Positions 12,000 to 22,422 of a DNA stretch of 64,000 bases are shown piece after piece. A program made the position numbers and the translations under genes. The notes under the pieces were generated by a model. That model worked only from the letters and a program-made list of their open reading frames with translations, did not search any database and was not told the DNA's origin. This stretch comes from Istiophorus platypterus (taxonomy: Eukaryota > Chordata > Actinopteri > Istiophoriformes > Istiophoridae). The stretch spans positions 10,696,533-10,760,532 of the forward strand of contig CM029131.1 of NCBI GenBank assembly GCA_016859345.1, in the 5' to 3' direction. The stretch's first letter is position 1. Each line of letters begins with the position of its first letter.

Positions 12000-13640
12000 A
12001 GAGGCCCGTCTCAGCAGAGAAGCTTGAAACCTGATCCAAACACAGTAGTCGGTGGAGCTTATCCCAGGGTGTTAACCCCCGTCCACCTGGCAGTTGGAGC
12101 TCCGTCTCCGGGGCGGTTTTATTTGCCCTATGCAGATGAGGCCCCATCTCTGGATGTGGCGCTGGCACCGCGGGTTTGAGCGCGCGAACGGGGCGAAGAA
12201 GCTGGCAGAGGGTGGCTAACAGGATTGGGCGTGCAGATTAGGACCCCGGCGCACGGATGAAGAGGCAGAACGGGGAGGCCGGGTGGGGGTGGAGGGGGTA
12301 TGTGGTGGTAGCTGCATCTGTCGGCAAAAGGCAGAGCCCAACCTCCACACCTTGCAGCTGGGGCGGGACGGGCTCGCTCCGTGGCCTCCCGGCAGACCGG
12401 TCGGCTCGGTGCGGGACGGCAGAAGGTGATGCCGTGGCGAAGGGGGCCTCCTGCCCGCTCCCCGGCGCGGAGGCCCGCCCTTTGATCGCGCCCCTCTCAT
12501 CGGGCGCTGAGCCAGACCCTCAGCTGGGATCTGACTGAGCCCTTTCATGCTCGGCTTTCTATGGCCGGAGCTGAATACGTGGGAGAACCAGGCTCGTTGT
12601 TGGGCTCGCTGATCTATACGCCTGTCTATAAATTCTTTCCCAAAAAGCAGGGACACACAATAGGCTCATTATAGGTCGACATTGTGTTAAAGGCTTGTTT
12701 CGCTCCACTCCCTTTCTAAAAACCATAAATTAATGCAGATTTAAAGTTGCAATATGGGCATCATAACTCATTTGACTATGTTGGACAGAATCTTTTTTTA
12801 GGCCGCGCCACTTGGTGTTGATGGATTGGAGATGTCTGCTTAAGAATTCCCATCACTCTCATTATTAAAGACTTGTCTCTACATAGTAAGTGTTTCAGTG
12901 GCGTCTTGGGCTTGTGTGGGCCTGGAACGCCGCCAGAACCCGTGCGACCCCCCCTCCCCTCCAGCGCTGTGCCTGAGCACATCCTGTGCAGACACTGATG
13001 GAGGACTTTTCCTATCTCGGCAGGCGTAGAAACCGAGTTAGATTATTTGGACGTGTCCCCAACGAACGCAGCTGCGACGGCGGACGGTGACCGTCTCCCT
13101 GTGTGGCGGGGCCTGCCCCCTTTTTTGCCGTGAGGGTCCCTGCTTCTGGCCCAGACTTAGGTCGCCTGCTCAGGACTCTTTGCCGGTTGGTGGTCTGGGA
13201 AGTGTCACGCACGGGAACCGCTTCCTGCCGAGTCCGGGGGAAATATTTACATGTTTCCGCATTAGCTACGACCGCTGAGTAAATACATACAGAACCACTC
13301 TAGGACTAACACTTGATATACAGCTCCACGTAAGTGCTCAAGGCCTCACTTGTTTGTTTTGATATAAGTTGATTGATGATGACTGACTGTACGTTTGTGT
13401 GCCGCCATGTGTGTGAATAGGTGGATTTTTTTACCTACACGCGTTTGCGTGCGTTCGAGCGATTCTAAATGCAAATTAGTGTGTCTCTGCACGACAGCTT
13501 TAAGACGGGCGACGTTCCCACACATGTTCCTGCCTGAGGAGGCCGCGAGGCTCATTACCGGGGGCAGGATAGACGCCTCCCGGGGCAATTGTCTCACCCC
13601 AGGGAGGGCTGTACTGGTTGGGCTTGCGTGGTGAGTTCCT
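12000..13640. other. CpG-rich intron sequence, no gene seen
   Basis: 12170-12540 is notably GC- and CpG-rich and could be a CpG island or regulatory region. No exon with convincing splice sites and homology was recognised. Confidence 0.4.
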
Positions 13641-13659
13641 ACCAGGTGTTCAACCTAGA

Positions 13660-13730
13660 GGGGCGGGGCTTCCTCACACCTGGTGATCTCTCCGTGTTTT
13701 AAAGGGGTTACAGGTTAAAAGTATAAAAGG
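13660..13730 (+). promoter_or_regulatory. GC box plus TATA box, core-promoter-like
   Basis: GGGGCGGGGC, a perfect Sp1-type GC box, lies at 13660-13669, and TATAAAAGG, a near-ideal TATA box, at 13722-13730. This spacing is typical of a core promoter, and a start would be expected around 13752-13760 on the + strand. No open frame with a donor was recognised just downstream, so a non-coding transcript or chance are both possible. About 540 bases further on a second TATAAAAGG occurs at 14266-14274. Confidence 0.3.
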
Positions 13731-13849
13731 GTTGGGCGGTGGCGGCGGTGGGGGGGGGTATTTGCACTCGGCGCATTCTTACATACGTTGATTCGACTGG
13801 TGCAGAGTTTCAGCACTTTGCAGTTTGCAAATAGTTTCTAACTTGACAA

Positions 13850-14420
13850 ATGATATGAATTATTTAGTAATTCCTGCCTCGCCGTTGCCTTACGGCCGTT
13901 GCAAGCCCCAATAATTGGACCTAATTTATTATATTTATATTATTTTACCATTAATCTTATTGATTCTTCTGACAAATGGGCCGTCCCGTTTGCTAAAGAT
14001 GTATTACCAAAATAGCCGGCCGTTCCTACCCAGATTCAATTTACCGGCCATCCAAGACCCAAAATCATTATACGGGTATTAGCGTCATGATGCCTCCTCA
14101 CTGACAAATGACGCATCCCGGAATCGCCGGAGGACTGCCAAGCGCTATTAAAACCTCAGTCTTCATTACGTAGATCACGGTCGCTCCTCTCAGTGATAGA
14201 ATGCTCATTATTACTTCTGCTTGGGCTGGTCGGCTGCCACCGCGTAATGGTTTACAACGGCTTGCTATAAAAGGTGACCGGAGGCATCGGCTCCAATCCA
14301 GTCGTTCATCCTCAATAATGAAAGAGTCCGCACGCACGATAGATTTCAAAGTAATTATCCGTTTAATAAAGGGTCTCATGACCGGGCGGGGACCGGGCTT
14401 TAGTGGTAAACGATTAGTCA
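13850..14420. other. Candidate conserved non-coding block
   Basis: About 570 bases free of simple repeats, alternating AT-rich words (AATAATTGGACCTAATTTATTA, ACCATTAATCTTATTGATTC, GTAATTATCCGTTTAATAAAGG) with GC-containing ones. Lies just downstream of the GC-box/TATA pair at 13660-13730. Confidence 0.3.
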
Positions 14421-15993
14421 CTTGCGAGAAATGCACCCGGGGGTGGGGCGCCGTTTGGTTTTTTTTTTTTTTTACACCTGCATCACCTCAGCTTCGCCTT
14501 CATGCCGACCTGTCTCTGATGTCATAAATTCCTCGGCAACGCTTGCCCCCCCCGCGCCTGCTGACTGATGAGTGTGTAATCTGCCTTTCCAGCGGTAGCA
14601 CCACCTGCCACTCGACTCCCATCAATCACAGTGACAGCCACAGGTCACAAGGCTCGATCTCCCTGGGAGGCAAACAGAACCTATATAGGTCAGTGGGAGC
14701 AGGTCATGCACATCCGAGGTTTGATGCTATTTCAACTGTAGCTGTGGATGCATCGTTTGCTTGTTCATCAAGGTCTCAGCGCTAGAACCAATCAGCAGTC
14801 ATTCAGATAATGTCGTTAACCACTTCGTCTTCAAAAAACAATTAAATCTAAGTGTTAACGCTCGATTGTGCAACTTCATAACCTTTTTGTCTGCTCGAAA
14901 CTTTAGAAATATATTTTGGTGAATGTTTTAGGAGCAACAGAAAACATTACTCTTGTGAATATTCAAAGTAAGAATCCAAATGTTCTACATCGCTGCTTTT
15001 CTAGAAGTTTTGGGATCGAAGTTAGATTTTGGCCCCTTTTAGGATTTGATGCAAAAAAGAAATGTCCAGTGACGCTCACTGGAACGCTTTGTTTTTCCGG
15101 ACAGAAGTTTCTTGTAAACAACTGCCCCCTGCACGGTCGGATAAATACCAGACCAATCAGACAGGCATGGATAAAACATGACAGAAGAGCTCTTTCAAAA
15201 TCTTGAAATAAAAAAAGAAAAAGAAAAGAAAGATTTTGGTGGATATTTCAGGGTGAAACGTGACAATTTCGCCGGAGCAGCTTCCGCGGTCTCTTCCGTT
15301 CTGAGGCGGAGAGCCGTCATTATCTATTGTGCGTCGCTGCCTGACCAGAGCCGACGTGAGCGAAAAACACAACCTTGTAATCTGAGGTTTCGGAAATTCA
15401 TTCTTTTGCCTTTCCCACCCCTCAAGAAATTTGTTTGCAGGGTGGTGAGCGTTGAATCATGATCTTTTGGAAACGCACTTGAGAAAACAGGCTCTCACCA
15501 AAACGTCAGTTTTGGAGCTGGAGTCTGTCCAGTAGTCATGAAATTGTAGATGGTGAAAATTTCCCCCTACAATGTTTTTCCTTCTTCTTTTAGTTTTTTT
15601 TTTTGTGGTTCTCGGATTGAAACACCGAACATATTGATCAAAGTAAAGTTTCCCATCAAATCAAACTGCTCTCTGCTCATTTAATGCAAAAAGTAATTGA
15701 GGGCGTCAGACCTATGGCACCATTATGGTGAACATCTAACATTGGAGCTGTGCCACGACTCACTGGCCAGAAAAAGCCCCAGAAGCTTTTTGTCTTGTCA
15801 CTGAGCGAGACAATCAATCCGTGCTTGCTCGTTCAGGTACATTACACTCGATTTAAAGTGTTCTACTAAGACAAGAGGTGCCCCACCCCTCCGCCCCCAA
15901 CCTCTAACCCCCATCAAATTGACGCATGTGTCTTCCAAGTGTATAGTGCGTAGACCAGTAGAAAGCAGCCGGCTCCAGACCCCCCCCCCGCCC

Positions 15994-16012
15994 CACACAC
16001 ACACACACACAC
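15994..16012. repeat. CA microsatellite
   Basis: Short AC run after a C-rich stretch, about 0.85 kb upstream of candidate exon 1b. Confidence 0.9.
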
Positions 16013-16128
16013 TTTCTTTTTCCCTGCCAGAACCCATGAGTCATCCGACGGATTTGATTTCGAAACTCCAACGATGAGATGGGAAAACACTCCCGAGGCA
16101 AATGTCAAGGGGTCCTTTCACTGGCGTG

Positions 16129-16171
16129 TTTTTTTTTTTTTTTTTTGATACTCCTGACGCTCTGCCAGTCA

Positions 16172-16225
<54 letters not shown>
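16129..16225. repeat. T18 run and CA microsatellite
   Basis: A T-run at 16129-16146 is followed by a CA repeat at 16175-16225, about 0.65 kb upstream of candidate exon 1b. Confidence 0.92.
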
Positions 16226-16227
<2 letters not shown>

Positions 16228-16857
16228 GCGTATACAAACTCGCCGCCAAGTCTGTCTTTACATCGCCTGCGATCTCCTTCTTCTCTGTGAGACTGCTCAG
16301 ATGCCACATCGTGACTGAGTGTGAGTTTTGGACCGAGGCGAGGGGCCGACGACGGAGGAGAAACAGCCGCCATGGAGCCGCGGATGCAGCCCCCTCAGCT
16401 GACGCGTTAAGCTGTCACGTTATGCACATTACGGCACGCATGCACACGCCACCGCTTACCGCTTCACATATACACTCTGTCCCGGGCAGCGAACCATATA
16501 GGGTCCTGCTCAGGTGATTTAATCTGACTTGACTTGCTGTTTAATTATTGACAAGAGCTGATGTGGCCTTGATGAGGAAAAGACAAGATTTCAGACAAGG
16601 CACTCTGCTGCCAAGGCTGCACGACTGGCTGCTGCATCATCATCGTCGTCGTCCTCTTCGTCGCCCCCCCCACCCCCAACGCACACGCTAACGTGTGCAA
16701 ACACACACACAGAGGCACACACACCGTCGAATGCAAACGCGCGCATACACACAGTGGCAGGCAGCAGCTGAGACGCGGCAAAAGCAGCTAGGGCAGAAGC
16801 GGGGAACGAGGCGGAAGAAGAGGAAGGCGAGCAGAGGGGGGAAAAAGCCGGCGCGGG

Positions 16858-16935
16858 ATGAGCCAGTTCGCGGACTACGCCGTGGCGTCGGTCTGCGGCA
16901 GGATCCGAAGCGTCCCCCTGCTGGAGCTGCTGGCG
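16858..16935 (+). CDS. nckap5: Candidate alternative first coding exon 1b of nckap5
   Basis: The ATG at 16858 has G at -3 and opens 26 codons, from MSQFADYAVASVCGR to SVPLLELLA, ending at GCG|GTGAGT. The exon ends in phase 0, so splicing to 36944 keeps the frame and gives LLELLA-EYMDAN. An in-frame TAG at 16789-16791 lies upstream within a purine-rich, CpG-containing leader-like stretch (about 16790-16857), which supports this ATG as a true start rather than an internal exon. The product would swap the KRLSLDS segment for a hydrophobic, leucine-rich N-terminus. I do not recall a mammalian counterpart, so assignment to nckap5 rests on position, strand, phase and splice signal. A chance open frame is possible. 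No clear TATA box was found. Confidence 0.58.
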
Positions 16936-17137
16936 GTGAGTCTCGGTCCATACGCCCCCCCCCCCCCCCTCCATCCCCTCCATCCCCTCCATCCCTTCCA
17001 AGCCCTCCGTGCGTTGAGAAGAAGGTATCTGGGGCAGGAGGCAGGCTGTCTGGAGCTGGAAGTAGGTCTGACTGGGCGATAATCAGGCTAACATCCTGCC
17101 CTCCGGTCCGCCCGAATCAGCAACCACCTACAATCCC

Positions 17138-17158
17138 TTTTTTTTTTTTTTTTTTTTT
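17138..17158. repeat. T21 homopolymer
   Basis: Uninterrupted T-run in the intron about 200 bases after candidate exon 1b. Confidence 0.95.
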
Positions 17159-17429
17159 CCCCAGACAGGAGACAGGAATTGCCCAGGGTTAGAGGTGCGG
17201 GGCAGGGGTGGGGGAAGGGGTGGGGTTGGCGGAGGGGCAAGTTAAAATTCATCAGTGAACGAGTAAAGTACAAATCTGTATCTGCTGTTCGCCTGCAGTA
17301 TTTACACTTTTGTTGCATGCGTGTCTACCTGTGATTATGTGTAATTTTTACAGCTCACGGACTGTTTATACTTTCAGTGCTCTCATGTTCATGCTGATAA
17401 AAACAAAACAAGAAACCAATGGTTAACTC

Positions 17430-17650
17430 AAGGATTAATCAGCAACAATTCTGATGAGCAATTAACTGTTGAAGTCAAAGCAAAAACCGACAAACATTCA
17501 CTGGTTCCAGCGTCTAATGTGTGAGAATCTGCTGCTCTTCTGATCTGTAAATTGAAGATCTTTGTTTTTTGATTGTTGGTTAAAATAGGCAGCGCAGGAC
17601 ATTTTATGGTCCAAATGATAAATTAGCTCATCAAAAAGCAAATCTGCGGC
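17430..17650 (-). mobile_element. Same fish repeat, copy 2, opposite orientation, internally deleted
   Basis: The + strand shows the reverse-complement order of the family: GGATTAATCAGCAACAATT, AAACATTCACTGGTTCCAGC, GAATCTGCTGCTCTTCT, AAATTGAAGATCTTTG.TTTTTGATTGTTGGTTAAAA, then GACATTTTATGGTCCAAATGA. The stretch that normally separates the last two words is mostly missing, so this copy has an internal deletion. It is diverged, non-coding and old. Confidence 0.65.
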
Positions 17651-18335
17651 TAAATTTACAGGGGAAATAAGTATTATTTGAAGCCCCAGCTATGCTTTTC
17701 GGACCATCGCTGCATGTGTCAATGCCTCTCAAGTGTAGGGGAATGTCAGAGTTCCCCGTCTGTGTTTGGTGTATCTAGGGTGTATGTAATCTATGTTCCA
17801 TATGTAGGTCACTAGCCGACAAGCTGCGACTGCCACTAATTACATGCAAGAACTGAGCCCGTCTCGCAGTTTTCGATCGAAAATCGGGGGGACCTGCCTG
17901 CCATCTGCGCATATTTACCCCGAGTGGCATGGATGGATTGTGGCATTTCACAGTTTATTAGTAGGCTGTTTTGTTTTTTTTTTGGGGGGGGGGTGCAACT
18001 GAACATATGGCCACAGCCAGATCTAAAAATATCACCTTGGTGTTTGGATTCCGCTCTGAGTCCTGACTTCTTTCCCATTTATTTTATTCGGGTTCATTTT
18101 TATCTTTTGGAGTCGGGAACAGCGGGAGGGACGTTGGATCCCGAGTGATTAGACTGATTGGACTGGCAAGGAAAAGTGATTTGCGCTTTTCTGGAAACGC
18201 AGCATGAATTAAAAAAACCCAAACTAAACAAAACAAAAAAAAAATCCCCCCTCAAAAAAACAGCGAGAAAATTGATTCTTTCAGGGACGATTTTCCCATT
18301 TTTTCATCGCTATCTTTCATTCCCCAAACGCCCCT

Positions 18336-18462
18336 CTCCTCTCTCCGTCCTCCCCTCGCTCCTCTCTCCATCCTCCCCTCGCTCCTCTCTCCGTCCTCCC
18401 CTCGCTCCTCTCTCCGTCCTCCCCTCGCTCCTCTCTCCATCCTCCCCTCGCTCCTCTCTCCG
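18336..18462. repeat. 23-bp CT-rich minisatellite, about 5.5 copies
   Basis: The unit CTCCTCTCTCCGTCCTCCCCTCG starts at 18336, 18359, 18382, 18405 and 18428, with a partial copy at 18451. Copies differ mainly at one site (CCG or CCA), in the order G, A, G, G, A. The strand is a pure pyrimidine mirror-like tract. Confidence 0.9.
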
Positions 18463-18841
18463 CTCCCTCTGAGTTATTGAGCCGGAGGTGTTTTGTGGAA
18501 ATCCAGGGGTTCTCACCCCTCTGCCACCGCATGGACACAATTATGCAGACAAATGTCTCCGCCGAGCTCTGAGACTCCATATATCCTTTATCTAATTACA
18601 TTAGCAGGAGCTGGATAGTGACTAATGGCTTGTTGAGGAGGGAGAGGGAAGGGGGGGGTGGGGGTGGGATGGTGGGGGTAGGGGGGCTGCGGCGGCGGAG
18701 AAACACACAACGAGGAGCTGGAGAGGCCCGCGATGCATGATTGCATTTTTCCATCCTATTTCACTCTCTCGCTCCTCCTCGTGCCCAGATCGCTCCCTGT
18801 GCTCCGTTTAGAAACCCCCCCCCCCAAACAGCTCCAAACCT

Positions 18842-18900
18842 ACACACACACACACCCACACACAAATGCACAAACACACACACACTCACATGCTCACACA
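18842..18900. repeat. Degenerate CA repeat
   Basis: ACAC-rich stretch interrupted by CCC, AAATG and AAA. Confidence 0.85.
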
Positions 18901-19273
18901 CTGACCCACTGAGCCTTTTTCCAGCCTGAAAGACTTCTATGTAGCGAAAATACATCAGGGGATTTCTTTTTTTCCTGTATTTCCTCCTCACTGTAATGCA
19001 CTGCGGCATGAATGTTGGCATTATGGGTGATGTTCTGCGATGCCCGTCATATTTCTGCGCTGCGGCTCCAAGCCGAGGCTGCATCCAAAGCCTGGATCAA
19101 AAGTGCAGCTTCGTCACGGCGAAGGGAGACGCGCCCCCCCCCCTTCCCCCACCACCACCACTGGCGAAGCGCGAAAGCGCTACGTGCGCCGAGGCCACGA
19201 GCCTTCTTTCCTGGGAACCGACATGGAAACCGACCTAAAAGTCCAGGTGTTGCTTTTTTTTTTTTTTTCTCCT

Positions 19274-19327
19274 GCAGCTGGCTGAGGCAGCGCTGCCGCG
19301 GCCGGCTGCGCTGCCTCAGCCAGCTGC
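19274..19327. repeat. Perfect 20-bp GC-rich inverted repeat, hairpin
   Basis: Arms 19274-19293 and 19308-19327 are exact reverse complements. Inside, after one T-T mismatch, four more pairs (19295-19298 with 19303-19306) close a CGGC tetraloop, giving a 54-base hairpin of about 25 base-pair levels. A T-run (about 19254-19268) lies just upstream. It could be a cruciform, a hairpin RNA or a replication-error product. Confidence 0.9.
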
Positions 19328-20372
19328 AAAATAAAAGCCTTCTCAACCTGCCGATATCCAAAGGGAGGAAAAAAAAAAAGTGGCGAATGCCAAACCACAG
19401 TCTCTACTTATGTCTTAATCATCCACTTGAGTCATCTCTTCTTCAAAAAAAATACAGGTGGTTTTGCATGTTCCTGGCCATTAGCATGCAAACCCACGCA
19501 TTCCGCTGAGCTCTGCTGATTACGTAACTCTTCGGCACCCACCTTTTATGCCGAAATGGCGAAATTTGTCGGTAAATGGTTGCCTATTTAACGCCACCCG
19601 GGACGACACGGCACCATGCCGGCGCTGGTTCGGGGTCTCGTCTGCGTCCACCTGTTGAATTTATGTCTGATACCCGCCCGTCTTTTGGCTCCTTAGGACA
19701 AAAAATGTAAAAACAGGTTTGGCTCCTTTGCTACCGGACGCTTCAGATTCCAATTTTCCATGACAGGTGTGCTACTTTTGACTGACGAGTCCGGGAGGCA
19801 GGGCGCCACGTTCCGCCGACGCAGTGCGACAGAACACCTGGCGGCGATGACGCAAAGTGATTCACGGGTGTCTGTGAAATGTCACTCATTGAACTCATCG
19901 ACTGAACGAGGGTGCGAGCTCGGACAAAGGCTCATGGCTTTTATTTATTTTTTTTTATTATTTTTTGTTGCGAAAAAAGAAAGAGATGAGCTACACGCGG
20001 CTGCAAAATCATTCTAATAATGGATGGAGGCGAGGTGGAGATGAAAATGTCACGCAAAAAAAAAAAGTACATTGCTCTTGTGCAGTAGCTGCAAAAATAC
20101 TAAACTGGTTGTAACAAGGGATTTGTTATTGTTACTGGTTTCTGATCAGCGCAACGTCTGCAACTAATCTCGTTTCTATTGTTTTTTAAGTGTCTACCCC
20201 CCTTTTTTTCTGTGGCCAGTGAATAAAGCAGGTGTCAGTAGCTTCCTGTTTTGTTTTGGGGTTTTTTCCCTAAGAGGTTTGCACCAGGCTTACAGGAGCT
20301 CAGCAGTCTGCTGGCTCACATTACTTTATGCTAATATCCCCCAGCTGCAACCTGCACCGCCCTCCTGCCCCC

Positions 20373-20395
20373 CTGCCTCTCTCTCTCTCTCCCAA

Positions 20396-20454
<59 letters not shown>
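20373..20454. repeat. Compound CT then CA microsatellite
   Basis: A CT run (about 20373-20390) leads into an uninterrupted CA run (20397-20454). Confidence 0.93.
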
Positions 20455-20459
<5 letters not shown>

Positions 20460-20611
20460 CACACTCCCAGAAGCCCCCGGGACAGTCACGGGAGGGCCGT
20501 GAAAAGGAAGCCGAGATGATTAATTAACTCTGCCCTCATTTTGATACCGCCTTATTGGCTTTCAACAGACGAATTTCGGCTTCAGAGCTTTGCATAGATT
20601 ATCCTCCCACC

Positions 20612-20648
20612 GCTGCCGCCCGCCCGCCGCCGCAGCCGCCGCCCGCCA
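20612..20648. repeat. CCG/CCCG-rich tract
   Basis: GC-only stretch with repeated CCGCC units, low complexity. Confidence 0.7.
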
Positions 20649-21302
20649 CAACATCTACCACCCAAAACAGACACACAAACACACTTCTGAAATATTGAGG
20701 TCATGTTGTTATTCATGCCGTGGTGAATGCGCAACATTGGTTTCCGGGCAGGTTGTGTTGCTCAGCAGAGAGTGTGAGGTGTCAGCTTTGCTGAACGTCG
20801 TTCCTTTTTTTTTTTCTCCCGCTAATGAGAGAGAAGCCGCCCTCACAGGAAGCTGCCGACGAACGCTGAGACAGCGACAGAACTTAGATCTGCTGAGGCT
20901 GAGCTGGATTTAATGATGCGCAGGTGAATGATCCGGTTCGTCCCGTGCTGCTCGATATCCGCCGGCCTCCGGCAGCTGTGCGTCACGTTTCACGGCAAAA
21001 CCGTCGTATTGTCTCATGTAGTTGACTCACACACAAACACGCACACACACACGTCTGTATGATGAACCGACGGTGTGACCTTTCATATAAAATCAGATGT
21101 CGTTAAAAAGAACCACCGTAATTCCTTTGACAGAGCAGTTTGGTAGCGTCAGTCAGTAAAATCTCACGTGAAACCTCTTCCTCCTGCTTCAAGTGTTTAC
21201 TCAGTACTACGTTAAAATCACAAAAACGGGTTCAGTGTGTGTATATTATACTAGTGCATCCTGTATATGTCCCTGCCTGCAGTGCTTGTTCATGTGCAAG
21301 CA

Positions 21303-21332
21303 AATATATATATGTATATGTATCTATGTGTG

Positions 21333-21363
<31 letters not shown>

Positions 21364-21402
21364 TTATATATATATATATATAATATGTAAATATGTATAT
21401 AC
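21303..21402. repeat. TA/TG-rich microsatellite
   Basis: About 100 bases of TA repeats broken by TG and TTT, able to form many small hairpins. Confidence 0.9.
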
Positions 21403-21487
21403 ACTTAACTTGGCGGCCTCGTGTCTTCCATCTGGTGATCATACATGTATGCCTGTTTGCATCATCATCGGTGCGTGTGGGCTTTTG

Positions 21488-21535
21488 GGGTGTGTGTGTG
21501 TGTATGCGTGTGCATGTGCGTGTGCGTGTGTGTGT
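21488..21535. repeat. Imperfect GT repeat
   Basis: TGTG runs broken by GCG and CATG. Confidence 0.88.
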
Positions 21536-21592
21536 TGGCTCTGAGCACCAGGTGCTCCAGCTGGTTGCGTCCCTGACCAGGTTGTCCTCTGC

Positions 21593-21604
21593 CCCCCCCC
21601 CCCC
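21593..21604. repeat. C12 homopolymer
   Basis: Run of C in a C/T-rich stretch. Confidence 0.9.
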
Positions 21605-21910
21605 ACTCACCCCTGCTCCCCCCTTCCCTCCCTTTTTCTATTGACGACAGCCTCTGAGTACAGACAGCTCCACAGCTTTAAAAGGCCTGTCAGTCCACAG
21701 CAGCGGAGCTAGACAATGCAGCAGGGCTCCTGTATATTGTCTGGTTGGGGAAAAAAAGAGCCTGCGCCACTGTTGTCTTTCATTTTTTTCCCCCTTTTTT
21801 CTTTTTGCTTTTTGTTTTAAAACTCTCGTTCATCTGCGTGTTCTGTCGCCTCTGCTTTTTCTATGTGCTGCTCCAAAGCTGGGAGTCACTACGTGAGCAT
21901 GTTTCGTCAA

Positions 21911-21928
21911 CCCCCCCCCCCCCCCCCC
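21911..21928. repeat. C18 homopolymer
   Basis: Uninterrupted C-run; G-quadruplex-forming on the minus strand in principle. Confidence 0.95.
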
Positions 21929-22393
21929 AACAAAGGATCACCTGCCCGGCTGGCGGTGTGTCACAGGGTGGGGGCCCCGGGGTAAAAAAAGCTCTGCAGC
22001 CTCATGTGAAAGTCTGTAACTACTGTGTCAGGATGGGCTCCTTTTATCTCCCACTGAATGCGCTATTTGGGCAATTTTACCCACTTGATGTGGGCTGTGG
22101 CAGATTAACCTACTTTCACAAGTGTTTGAACTTGTTTGTGATGCTTCTTTGTCGTCCTTCGGTGGGCGTTTACGTGCCAGCCTCTGCCCTGAGATCAGGC
22201 GCCGTCCCGGACCACGTTTCCCCGCCGCGAGGAAAAGTTTTTTTCTTTTTTAATTCTGTCTAACCTGTTTTAAAGAAAATGGAAAACGAGCTATTATCAT
22301 AGGTGGAGCCGTTCCCTGAAATGTTTCCCCGCAGTATCCCGCGCTGGAACCTGCTCGTATGCAAACATGGCAACAGAGCGGATGCAACAAAAG

Positions 22394-22422
22394 GGTGGTG
22401 GTGGTGGTGGTGGTGGTGGTGG
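22394..22422. repeat. GGT trinucleotide microsatellite
   Basis: About nine GGT units ending in a G-run. Confidence 0.95.

Noticed and set aside
16695..17192. 165-codon frame overlapping candidate exon 1b in another frame
   Set aside because: Composed of CA-, purine- and T-run translation and crosses the exon 1b donor; no homology.
21543..21557. GAGCACC-A-GGTGCTC palindrome
   Set aside because: Short odd palindrome; similar ones are expected by chance in 64 kb.
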